From an uncultured Colwellia sp. (GTDB lineage Bacteria > Pseudomonadota > Gammaproteobacteria > Enterobacterales > Alteromonadaceae), in assembly GCA_913058245.1 (NCBI GenBank), contig CAJXQJ010000010.1, positions 62,001 through 126,000 of the forward strand: DNA of 64,000 nt, read 5' to 3'. This document shows positions 46,019-53,708 of this stretch, in pieces. The position numbers were made by a program, and so were the translations under genes. The notes under the pieces are model-generated. The model saw only the letters and a list, made by a program, of their open reading frames with translations. It was not told the origin of the DNA and did no database searches. Numbering within the stretch: the first letter of the stretch is position 1; every line of letters begins with the position of its first letter.

Positions 46019-47839
46019 GTGGTAGAAAAGAAACTCCAGCATTTTTATATTGCCGAAGAGCAATCAATATATTTACTTAACCATGAAGATGCGACCAAGT
46101 TAAAACAATGGGTTGAACTTTGTCAGCAACAATTAAGTTTGTTGGGTTATAAAAATATTTCCTTAATTGGTAAAGGGGCATTCGGTTTTGTTTTTGGCGG
46201 TGATGATGAAGCAGGGCAGTCCCAAGTTTTTAAGTTTTCTCGAATAAATTTGCCACAACATGTGCAAGACCGTTTAGCAGATGAAGCTGAAATTCAAGGT
46301 GAACTTGCTCATAGTCGCATTCCTAATATTATTGAATATTACAAAATTAAACGGCAATCCATTGTTCATATGCAGCGCGCGCCGGGAATAGATTTAGAGC
46401 AGTTATCGCATAAAAAAGGCCCGTTACCGGCAGAGTTAGTGGTAAAAATTTCCTTGCAACTTGCTGATATTTTACATTATCTACGTGACCCCAGCCAACA
46501 TGTTAAAGGTAAACCTTATGTGCATGGCGACATAAAACCGTCGAACGTAGTATTTGATGAGAAAACTGAAAAAGTTTATTTGGTTGATTGGGGCTCAGCA
46601 GTTACCGCACAGCTTGATATATACGGTCATACAACGGCGAATAATATCATGGACTTAATGAGCAGTGACTTACAAAATAGTAATGCCCGTTTAGGAGATG
46701 TTTATTTCATTGGCCCTGAGCAAATTAGTGGTGAAATGTCATCGCCACGATTTGATGAACAAGGCCTAGCTGCAACCTTATATGCCATAGCTTCTGGGCA
46801 ATCTTGTCGTTATGGTAGTGCGGTTATTCCCCCTTCGTCTTTAGGCTTACCTAAATTGTTAGCACAAATATTAACGGGTATGCTCAGCAATGATAGAGCG
46901 ACTAGAAATAAAGCCGGAGATTACTTTTTTCAGCACCTTAGTTTACTAAAAAATACTGTATTAGCTGAACCGCCACTAGCCATTGAAATTTCACCTTTAG
47001 TGCCAGTGTGGTGTAAAAATTATAATAAAAATATCGATACCGTTGTTTATGGCTCGCGTAAGTCATTTTTACGAGAGTCTTCTGATCGAGAGCAATTGAG
47101 TGGTATTGATGATGTACAACTGGAAAAATATTATAAAAACTTTCTCATGGGGATGGGAGACACCGAAAAAGCCTTTATTGCTGCAGTAAGCCGCTTAGCG
47201 AACTTCCCTGTGGTGGGGGGCTTAGCCGTTCGCTGGGAAAAAGATGGGGTTTATATTGATTCGAATTTATCGTTATTTGATCCGAAATTAAAAGCATCCT
47301 TTCAAAGTGCGGTGAATAACATGGTTAGGTTAGCACAAGGTATTTTCCGAGTCGGGGTTTTTAAAAGTTGCTTGTTTGATGCTCGTAATACTCTGCACGT
47401 AGAGCGCGAGAATGAAGCGTTGCCATTTAAGGCTGCGAGCGAGCAGTTTATACCATATGACATTAGCGATGTTGCTGATATCGACGATGTTACTCGCCTA
47501 CATTCCTATTTTGAAGATGGTAAAGATCCCGACGAATATTTGTATCTACCCGATGAAATAATGGCCGTTTTGGCAAGAATGAATCAAATTCACCATACCG
47601 GGTGTATTATTTTTGAAGTATTACCAAAGCATTTGAAAATTCATAGCTATTTAATGTTATTAAACCACGACAAAGAAGCTGAATTTAAGCAGTGTTTAAC
47701 TGAGTTACTACAGTTGTTACCTACCATTACTGGTTTTGGTATTTCTGGCTTTATGAAGCTACCTTATAAAGACACACGTTTTTTCGAGCATATAAATGCT
47801 TTACCTGACAAATTTTATCCGAGAAACCCTAAAATTTAA
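46019..47839 (+). CDS. Ser/Thr-type protein kinase with uncharacterized C-terminal domain
   Basis: From GTG 46019 (GAGG at 46009-46012, 6 bases before it) the protein has 606 residues. The kinase domain spans about 47-310: glycine loop GKGAFGFV (51-58), lysine K72 in VFKFSR, catalytic loop YVHGDIKPSNVV with D171, and DWG at 190-192 in place of DFG. The activation region and the GPEQI stretch (for APE) follow. The C-terminal half (about 330-606) is not recognised; it is soluble and has GGLAVRWEKDGVYIDSN and GCIIFEVLPKHLKIHSYL blocks. No phosphatase gene is adjacent. A weakly supported TTG at 46007 would add four residues. Confidence 0.85.
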   Translation: MVEKKLQHFYIAEEQSIYLLNHEDATKLKQWVELCQQQLSLLGYKNISLIGKGAFGFVFGGDDEAGQSQVFKFSRINLPQHVQDRLADEAEIQGELAHSRIPNIIEYYKIKRQSIVHMQRAPGIDLEQLSHKKGPLPAELVVKISLQLADILHYLRDPSQHVKGKPYVHGDIKPSNVVFDEKTEKVYLVDWGSAVTAQLDIYGHTTANNIMDLMSSDLQNSNARLGDVYFIGPEQISGEMSSPRFDEQGLAATLYAIASGQSCRYGSAVIPPSSLGLPKLLAQILTGMLSNDRATRNKAGDYFFQHLSLLKNTVLAEPPLAIEISPLVPVWCKNYNKNIDTVVYGSRKSFLRESSDREQLSGIDDVQLEKYYKNFLMGMGDTEKAFIAAVSRLANFPVVGGLAVRWEKDGVYIDSNLSLFDPKLKASFQSAVNNMVRLAQGIFRVGVFKSCLFDARNTLHVERENEALPFKAASEQFIPYDISDVADIDDVTRLHSYFEDGKDPDEYLYLPDEIMAVLARMNQIHHTGCIIFEVLPKHLKIHSYLMLLNHDKEAEFKQCLTELLQLLPTITGFGISGFMKLPYKDTRFFEHINALPDKFYPRNPKI

Positions 47840-47869
47840 TAAAGCGAACGATATCACCGGAGAGAAATA

Positions 47870-48250
47870 ATGAGTGAAAGTAAAATAGGTACCATGGCAT
47901 GGCTTGATTTATCGGTCGAAAATGCTGGAGAAGTAAAATCATTTTATCAAGATGTTATTGGCTGGAAAACAGAAAGTGTTTCGATGGGAGATTATGACGA
48001 TTACGCTATGCTTGAACCCATTAATGGTGCCGCTGTTAGTGGCATTTGTCATGCTCAGGGCGTAAATAAGGATTTACCACCAGCGTGGTTGCCTTACTTC
48101 TTAGTCGCCGATATTGATGCCTCAATCGTGGCGGTGAAAAATAACGGCGGCGAATTAGTAACGGAAATTAAATCAATGGGTAGTGATAAATATGCAGTGA
48201 TTAAAGACCCCGCTGGTGCCGTATGTGCTATTTATCAGAAAGCTTCTTAA
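47870..48250 (+). CDS. VOC (glyoxalase/bleomycin resistance) superfamily protein
   Basis: A 126-residue single-module VOC protein: MAWLDLSVENAGEVKSFYQDVIGWK opens the first beta-alpha-beta-beta-beta unit (split over residues 9-33) and LPYFLVADIDASIVAVKNNGG opens the second. AGAGAA lies 5 bases before ATG. It is probably cotranscribed with the kinase gene 30 bases upstream. The metal ligands and substrate cannot be assigned. Confidence 0.85.
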   Translation: MSESKIGTMAWLDLSVENAGEVKSFYQDVIGWKTESVSMGDYDDYAMLEPINGAAVSGICHAQGVNKDLPPAWLPYFLVADIDASIVAVKNNGGELVTEIKSMGSDKYAVIKDPAGAVCAIYQKAS

Positions 48251-48319
48251 ATTAAAAATTTCTTAAAGTACTGTTTTTTTCAACAAAAAGAGTAAGTGCA
48301 TCTGCTGTTGATACATTAG

Positions 48320-48736
48320 TTACTGGAAGAACTTTTTATCTTCTATTTGGATATGATGTAGCAGCCAGTCGGTTAAAAAATAAAGTAACTCTTCGGAGAT
48401 TTTTATTGTTTCGCCGAGCGCTATGATGCGGTTAAGCTCCTCAATAAAATGTTTGTGTTGCAACTGATGTAATAAGCAGTCATTTTTATTAAGGGCAAGT
48501 ATATAAGCTTCTTCTGTTTGAAAGTGGAATTGTGTGTAATCACAAAGCTTATCAAATAATGCCGACATAAGTTGTTTATCTTGTTTATTATCAATAGCCC
48601 AAGCTAAGTCATTAATGTAGCCAACTAATATTTTATGTTGGCTATCAATTTCTTCTATCCCTGTTGCAAAGGTATTGTTATCCCAAATTACCAGTGGTGG
48701 CTTAGCCATATACTTATCATTCCCTGCTGTGACCAT
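48320..48736 (-). CDS. Bacteriohemerythrin
   Basis: A 138-residue non-heme di-iron oxygen-binding protein. The iron ligands are in IDSQHKILVGYIN, FHFQTEEAY, LHQLQHKHF and LLHHIQIEDKKF, the standard hemerythrin arrangement. It may bind or sense O2, or store it for other enzymes. It starts 6 bases after the patatin gene on the same strand and is probably cotranscribed. The first nine residues (MVTAGNDKY) are outside the usual domain; a start at codon 10 is possible. Confidence 0.88.
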   Translation of the reverse strand: MVTAGNDKYMAKPPLVIWDNNTFATGIEEIDSQHKILVGYINDLAWAIDNKQDKQLMSALFDKLCDYTQFHFQTEEAYILALNKNDCLLHQLQHKHFIEELNRIIALGETIKISEELLYFLTDWLLHHIQIEDKKFFQ

Positions 48737-48742
48737 TTTAGG

Positions 48743-49792
48743 TTATTCTATCAACCTGATATTTTCAGTTCTTGATGTTGCTATAACTTTGGCGAATTCT
48801 TCTGCTAAATAGTCAGATTCTCTTAATACAGTTTGCCAGTAATCTAATCGCGTTTTTGCATCTAAATCAGTGAAGTCTTTTCTATTGGGTATTTTTGCAA
48901 ACGGTAACCGAGCGATAAACTCATTCGATGGCACTAGCATCACGGTATTTTCATAGTACTTGGCATTAACCTTTCGATTCAAGTTTTTGTCAAACCAACC
49001 GGCCTTCGGCATAGAAGAAAAGTGCGGATAAAGTGTTAGACCATTAGCTGGTGTAATATCAAGGTCAAAATGATAATCAATAATGCCGCCATCACGATAC
49101 ATGCCTTTTGGTGAGCCAATAATATCCTGTATGCCCTTCATTACAATGGGGATAGAGCCAGAGGCTAATAAGCTTGTCGCTAAATTTTCTTGGTTTAATG
49201 GCTGGTATTGGGTGTTGAAGTTAAAATTGTCGTGTACTTTAAGTTTGCTATTTGGATGGTGGTAAACAAAACGTTGATATTGTTTCGCGAGTAGGCCACG
49301 GTCAACTTGGTTAAATACCATGCTGGCCACTAGTCCTAACATTAATGGAAATTTATGCTCAAATGACGTTAAACCTTGGCATTTTGCAACGACAAAATGT
49401 GCTTTAAATATCGGGTTGTTGATAATTTCACGACAGCCTTTTTCACCTAATACCTCGTTAAGTAAAGTAATGGCTTTGTCGGTTATTTCAGTAGCATTAG
49501 CATTTTGAGAATATTGTGTTTGTGAGTATAGTGTTGCTAAGCGTGTTATGGCCTCAACAGGCTGTTGTTGGCTTAGCGCAGCAAATCGAAACGCACCAGC
49601 AGAAGAGCCAATTAAATTTAGCTCTGTTGTCCTATTTTTAAAATATTCGCCAAATAAAAATTTGTCTAAGCCAAATAATGAAAACCACTTTGGGCCACCG
49701 CTAGCACCGAGCATAGTGGTAAATAGTTCTTGTTTAAAACCGTGTTGTTGAATTGTTTTTAAGGCATTTTTACCTGCATATATATCTAGCAT
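48743..49792 (-). CDS. Patatin-like phospholipase family protein
   Basis: A 349-residue cytosolic lipid acyl hydrolase. The oxyanion motif is GASGGPKW (29-36), the nucleophile is S64 in IGSSAGAF, and the catalytic aspartate is D234 in YRDGGIID, so the Ser-Asp dyad is complete. No signal peptide. The first 36 codons and the bases before the start codon are duplicated at 53508-53622, which marks this gene as the site where the 49.8-53.5 kb cassette entered. Its present promoter would lie in or beyond the cassette edge. Confidence 0.9.
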   Translation of the reverse strand: MLDIYAGKNALKTIQQHGFKQELFTTMLGASGGPKWFSLFGLDKFLFGEYFKNRTTELNLIGSSAGAFRFAALSQQQPVEAITRLATLYSQTQYSQNANATEITDKAITLLNEVLGEKGCREIINNPIFKAHFVVAKCQGLTSFEHKFPLMLGLVASMVFNQVDRGLLAKQYQRFVYHHPNSKLKVHDNFNFNTQYQPLNQENLATSLLASGSIPIVMKGIQDIIGSPKGMYRDGGIIDYHFDLDITPANGLTLYPHFSSMPKAGWFDKNLNRKVNAKYYENTVMLVPSNEFIARLPFAKIPNRKDFTDLDAKTRLDYWQTVLRESDYLAEEFAKVIATSRTENIRLIE

Positions 49793-49799
49793 ATTCGTC
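49685..49799. repeat. Direct repeat, copy A (5' end of the patatin gene)
   Basis: This 115-bp sequence agrees with 53508-53622 in 110 of 115 positions, in the same orientation. It covers the first 36 codons of the intact patatin gene plus 7 bases upstream of its start. It is one border of the three-gene cassette. Confidence 0.9.
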
Positions 49800-49947
49800 T
49801 AATGTTAAAGTTTTTAATAAATACACCCTCATAAGAGCTTTTAGCAAGCTAACTAATGTCTAAATAAATCACTTTTATTATGATTTATTTGTGGGTAGGA
49901 GTTTTGCTTTTCATTTTATTGAGTTTTGGATTGTTATGCTAACACGT

Positions 49948-50931
49948 TTAAATTTGACTGTTTTCGCTGATGTGCCAAGTTTCTATTATTCCATCTGAAG
50001 ATATTGTTAACACGTCATTATTTTCTTTTAAGGCTACATCCAGTACTGTAGATCCAAAAGAGAGTGATTTAATGTTCCCTTTTTGGACTTGTTTTCCCGT
50101 TTTTATATCCCATATCGCTAATTGGTTTTTAGGTGTAGAATTGAATAATTTTTTACCTTCATTAATAAATATCCCTTTTCTAAAGTATTTGAATCGCTCA
50201 AAATAATTTAATGATGAAATCACCGTTGAGTTTTTTAGGTCAATGACTTGATGCTTATTCAATGCGTCAGAATAAAAAAACTGACTAGATTGATAATCTA
50301 AGACTAGGCTGGTAATTCTTGTATTCGCTTGGACACTCGATAGCTTGTTGCCCGTTGACGTATTAAATAAAATTACACTGCCATCAACACTTGCTGATAA
50401 AACATATTTCCCATTTTCAGCAAGCTCTAAAAAGCTCACATTGGAGCTATGCATTTTAAATAGTGACTTTGTATTATTATTTAAATCAATTTGGACAATG
50501 GTACCTTCATTTAGACCAATGAATATTTTTTTTCCGTCATCATTTAGCTTTAAAGAAGTAATTTTTGATAACGAGGAAAAGCCATTGATGTTCCATGTGC
50601 TTTTTATTTCTTTGGTTCGTAAATCAAATATAGTGACTTTATTTTTATCTGCGCTTGCGACAAATTGTTTGTTTTTTGAAAGCGAGACAAAATATTGATG
50701 GCCTTTAAGAGTTTCTAGTTCCCACCTTTGGATTAATTCTCTAGTTTCTATTGACCAAACAGATATGGTATCAACTGAAAGTAAAGCAAGAATTGAAGCG
50801 TCATCGGAAATATCAGCCTCGAGTAATGAGGTAGCAAGAAACTGAAAGCTTTTTAAAGCTTTTAATTGAGGTATATCTCTACTACAAGCTGATATGAGAA
50901 TAGAGGCTATTAATGGGAGTATTACTTTCAA
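49948..50931 (-). CDS. WD-repeat (beta-propeller) lipoprotein
   Basis: A 327-residue lipoprotein with a signal ending in LISAC (C16 is the lipidated residue). The rest is built of WD40-like repeats, for example SDDASILALLSVDTISVWSI and ENGKYVLSASVDGSVILFNT (each about 20 residues of a 40-residue unit) and ILTISSDGIIETWHI-like end. Six or seven blades are likely. It probably faces the periplasm and binds a partner, plausibly the hydrolase encoded just upstream. The start is TTG and overlaps the hydrolase stop codon (TTGA), so translation is coupled. Third gene of the cassette operon. Confidence 0.85.
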   Translation of the reverse strand: MKVILPLIASILISACSRDIPQLKALKSFQFLATSLLEADISDDASILALLSVDTISVWSIETRELIQRWELETLKGHQYFVSLSKNKQFVASADKNKVTIFDLRTKEIKSTWNINGFSSLSKITSLKLNDDGKKIFIGLNEGTIVQIDLNNNTKSLFKMHSSNVSFLELAENGKYVLSASVDGSVILFNTSTGNKLSSVQANTRITSLVLDYQSSQFFYSDALNKHQVIDLKNSTVISSLNYFERFKYFRKGIFINEGKKLFNSTPKNQLAIWDIKTGKQVQKGNIKSLSFGSTVLDVALKENNDVLTISSDGIIETWHISENSQI

Positions 50932-52520
50932 GTTGATTTTCTATACTCTACATTTTTCATATGCTTTAAAGAAAGGTTTAATTCAATGTATTCATCTTGT
51001 TGTGTGAATGAAATAGTTGACATGTTATCTTGGTCAACCCAAACGCCTTCAGTGGATTGATCATATTTGATTGTACCAATATTTTCTAATTCCATGACAA
51101 GCTTATTGTTGGCATAAAAGATTTTTATTTCGCCCAATTTTTCTATGCTTTTATATCTACCAATGTACTTAAGTTCTTGAGTAATTTTATTTTTGAAGTT
51201 TAATTTATGAAAACTCCCTGATATGACAGGGCTAGAAAATAATACTTCATCCTCCGAAAACTTAAAGGTATTGTTTTGTTGAAAGTTAACGCCATTATAG
51301 AGATTTTTATTACTATTAAAGTTAAGTTTTGCATATGCGGAGTTATTAGGACTAAGATAGTAAAATTGCTCTTTATGTTTTTCAATATAAATGAATTCAT
51401 TTAACTCTTTATTATAAAACAAACCTGTTTTGACGCTTGTACTTGAACTTCGAGTTATTTCACTTTTTGGCCATGAAAATAAGTTTCTTGCTATCGAGTA
51501 GTTTAACTTGTTAGTGGATATATCTGCGCGATTGCATAGGGAAATAATCGCAATGTTTTTATCGGGATATAGACTAAAACCTTGCCTCCAGTTTTCATAG
51601 TAACCAGCATGCTGGTATACATGCAGCCCATTAAACTTTTCTTTAAATAATCCTGCGTAATAACTAACATCACCACCTAACTTGCTGCCATTAAATTTTG
51701 CTAACGGTGAGTATAGATCGCTTAAGTTTGTATGTAGAAGAAACTTTGCCCAAAGAGAAAAGTCCTCTATTGTTGTTATTATATGACCAGGGCCTACTAT
51801 TTCCGAATGTGTTCTCATTGCAAAAAAGTTTTTATTTTCATCGGTTAAGTAACCGTCAGCCCTATTTTTGATAATCTTTGTATAGTCATCAAAATAGTAG
51901 GTGTTTTTCATTCCTATTTTTTGAAAAATAGCCTTTTTCATATAGATAGAAAATGATTGTTGAGTAACTTTCTCAACTATTTTAGTAAGTAAAAAATATC
52001 CTCCATTTGAATATAAGTAACGTTCATTCGGGGAGAAATCTGTCTTAGATCCTATTAATGTTTGTTCTACTAATGATGTTTTATATTCATCGTATAGGCT
52101 CTTGCCCATTAACTCGAATATTCCCCAGTGATCTCTAATGCCAGAAGTGTGATTTAAAAGCTGGTGAATTTTTATTCCATGAAAAGCTTTATACTCAGGG
52201 ATATATTTTTCGATTTTATCATCTAAATTGATTAAGCTTTCTTTTGCTAATAGCAAAATAGCATAGCCAAGGAATTGCTTACTTGTTGAGGCTGTGAGCA
52301 TTTGAGTTTGGCTTGATAAATTAGTTTGATACTCTAAGCTTGCCATTCCTCTTGAAAAGTATGAACTGCTATCTTTATTTGTGATCGCAACACTACAACC
52401 AGGGGCTTCTGATGCTATTTGTTTTTTCAATATTTCATCAATAAAGTGAAATTTTTTGGCAAGAGTACTAAAGCTAATATTTATTAAGATTAATAAAGCT
52501 AATATTTTTATATAATTCAT
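50928..52520 (-). CDS. Periplasmic serine hydrolase (beta-lactamase class C-like) of the cassette
   Basis: A 530-residue PF00144-type hydrolase with a signal peptide (MNYIKILALLILINISFSTLA). The active motif is STSK at 78-81 (LTASTSKQFLGYA); the tyrosine motif is YSNGGY; the third motif is HAGYYENWRQG in place of KTG. After the catalytic domain (to about 360) comes a beta-rich C-terminal region of about 160 residues, as in several peptidase-like relatives. I choose ATG 52520 because AAGGA lies 5 bases upstream; the frame continues to a TTG at 52547 inside the previous gene. The substrate is unknown (D-amino peptides or esters are typical). Confidence 0.88.
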   Translation of the reverse strand: MNYIKILALLILINISFSTLAKKFHFIDEILKKQIASEAPGCSVAITNKDSSSYFSRGMASLEYQTNLSSQTQMLTASTSKQFLGYAILLLAKESLINLDDKIEKYIPEYKAFHGIKIHQLLNHTSGIRDHWGIFELMGKSLYDEYKTSLVEQTLIGSKTDFSPNERYLYSNGGYFLLTKIVEKVTQQSFSIYMKKAIFQKIGMKNTYYFDDYTKIIKNRADGYLTDENKNFFAMRTHSEIVGPGHIITTIEDFSLWAKFLLHTNLSDLYSPLAKFNGSKLGGDVSYYAGLFKEKFNGLHVYQHAGYYENWRQGFSLYPDKNIAIISLCNRADISTNKLNYSIARNLFSWPKSEITRSSSTSVKTGLFYNKELNEFIYIEKHKEQFYYLSPNNSAYAKLNFNSNKNLYNGVNFQQNNTFKFSEDEVLFSSPVISGSFHKLNFKNKITQELKYIGRYKSIEKLGEIKIFYANNKLVMELENIGTIKYDQSTEGVWVDQDNMSTISFTQQDEYIELNLSLKHMKNVEYRKST

Positions 52521-52539
52521 TTTTTCCTTTTTATCTTGC

Positions 52540-53217
52540 TCAGTCAATGCAGAGTAAAATTTCTGCTTTACATTTTATTGGGCGAATAATCATTTCTGAA
52601 ATCATTACAGCGTAAAGGATTGGTAAACCAATAATTGATAAATACAAATGAATTTGAGAAAAATTCAGATCTTGTTGACCGAGAACACCAAGCAAACCAA
52701 TTAATGAAATGAAAATGCTAGATGAATAGAGGTGAATTGTTAGTTTATGAAGCGTTCTAATTCGTGCAGCTAATTTTTTTACGGGGTATGGTTTGAATAC
52801 AAGCCACTTAAATAGCTTGAGAACCATTAAAGTATCTTGAACACTCTTTGACATAATTGTTAAAGCTAAGGACATGATTACAAGAATCAGAAATGATATG
52901 TAATCTGCAAACAATGCTATTCCGCCTGATATGCTTACCAAAAGAATCAATGTACTAAGAATTGACAGTAAAGAAATGCATCTAGGAATGTCTAATTCAT
53001 TATCACCCTGAGATTGGTGTTTTAGTTGTGTTAAATCTTTGGGCGCAACATCAAATGTTGATGCCAGTGAAAGTTTTGATTCAACTGAGCAAGACTCTCC
53101 AGCTTCAATACGTTGAATAGTTCTTAAGCTTAAACCACTAACTTTTGCTAGGCGTTCTTGAGACCAGCCATGCTCAAGTCTAAGCAGCTTAATTTTTTTA
53201 TTACTGATTATTTCCAT
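52540..53217 (-). CDS. XRE-family regulator with C-terminal membrane domain
   Basis: A 225-residue protein. Residues about 5-62 form a Cro/C1-type helix-turn-helix (LLRLEHGWSQERLAKVSGLSLRTIQRIEAG, split across 11-40). From about 80 there are four hydrophobic segments (about 80-104, 104-124, 162-186 and 190-212), so it is a membrane-tethered DNA-binding protein. First gene of the cassette operon, 19 bases before the hydrolase start; it likely senses an envelope signal and controls its own operon. The nearby dyad at 53302 could be its site. Confidence 0.85.
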   Translation of the reverse strand: MEIISNKKIKLLRLEHGWSQERLAKVSGLSLRTIQRIEAGESCSVESKLSLASTFDVAPKDLTQLKHQSQGDNELDIPRCISLLSILSTLILLVSISGGIALFADYISFLILVIMSLALTIMSKSVQDTLMVLKLFKWLVFKPYPVKKLAARIRTLHKLTIHLYSSSIFISLIGLLGVLGQQDLNFSQIHLYLSIIGLPILYAVMISEMIIRPIKCKAEILLCID

Positions 53218-53268
53218 TTTAGGTATTCGATAAAATTCAAAGTATTTAAGTTATACCCTTATTTATAA

Positions 53269-53296
53269 ATTTTAGGTGACGACAGGGTAGCGTCAA
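53269..53296 (-). promoter_or_regulatory. Sigma-70-type promoter of the cassette operon
   Basis: On the minus strand TTGACG (53296-53291), a 16-bp spacer, and TAAAAT (53274-53269). The predicted start is near 53262, about 45 bases before the XRE start codon. Confidence 0.65.
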
Positions 53297-53301
53297 TACC
53301 A

Positions 53302-53314
53302 CGTCATTATGACG
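53302..53314. promoter_or_regulatory. Palindrome and repeated half-sites next to the cassette promoter
   Basis: CGTCATTATGACG is a perfect 13-bp palindrome 5 bases upstream of the -35 element. TGACG or CGTCA half-sites recur over the -35 element (53291-53296) and in the spacer (GGTGACGAC at 53276-53284), so several binding positions overlap the promoter. A likely operator for the XRE protein, by inference. Confidence 0.5.
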
Positions 53315-53489
53315 CCAGCGCTTAATTCGTATACTTAAACTGAATATTAAGAGAATAATTTCTTAGTATAAAAACATGAGCAATATGTGAAATTTACTTA
53401 AAAGTTCTTAATGTTTTAAGTGTCTTATGGTGTAACTATTAACGCTTCGGATTAAATAGTCGTGCACATTTTTGTATAAAAATCGGTGT

Positions 53490-53615
53490 TTAGCTATACA
53501 AAGGTAACCACTTTAGGTCACCGTTAGCACCGAGCATAGTGGTAAATAGTTCTTGTTTAAAACCGTGTTGTTGAATTGTTTTTAAGGCATTTTTACCTGC
53601 ATAAATATCTAGCAT
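53490..53615 (-). pseudogene. 41-codon 5' remnant of the patatin gene
   Basis: The frame starts with the same MLDIYAGKNALKTIQQHGFK as the gene at 49792 and runs on to TTMLGAN, then degenerates (GDLKWLPLYS against GGPKWFSLFG) and stops at 53490. The oxyanion motif GASGG is changed to GANGD and the nucleophile region is absent, so it cannot be active. It lies directly downstream of dgt on the same strand and may still have the ancestral patatin promoter. Confidence 0.85.
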
Positions 53616-53622
53616 ATTCGCC
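53508..53622. repeat. Direct repeat, copy B
   Basis: The partner of 49685-49799: 115 bp, 5 substitutions, same orientation. The upstream border of the cassette. Confidence 0.9.
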
Positions 53623-53708
53623 ATTAGTAGATAACTTCTCTTTTGCTCATTTATGTTGAAAATTCAGTATTAAATTTTTTATGTCATGCTTGTGATGATT
53701 ACTATGCA

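Larger units (their letters stand above)
49800..53507. mobile_element. Putative inserted three-gene cassette between direct repeats
   Basis: The 3.7-kb segment between the two 115-bp repeats holds only three minus-strand genes in one operon, in the order XRE regulator, serine hydrolase, WD-repeat lipoprotein. The genes look more AT-rich than the neighbours (many Lys, Asn, Ile, Ser codons). No transposase or integrase gene is inside. Removal by recombination between the repeats would leave the patatin gene complete and next to dgt. The mode of entry is unknown. Confidence 0.65.

Noticed and set aside
49948-53217. Cassette as a toxin-antitoxin pair
   Set aside because: The partners of the XRE gene are long exported proteins with a signal peptide or lipobox, not a small toxin.
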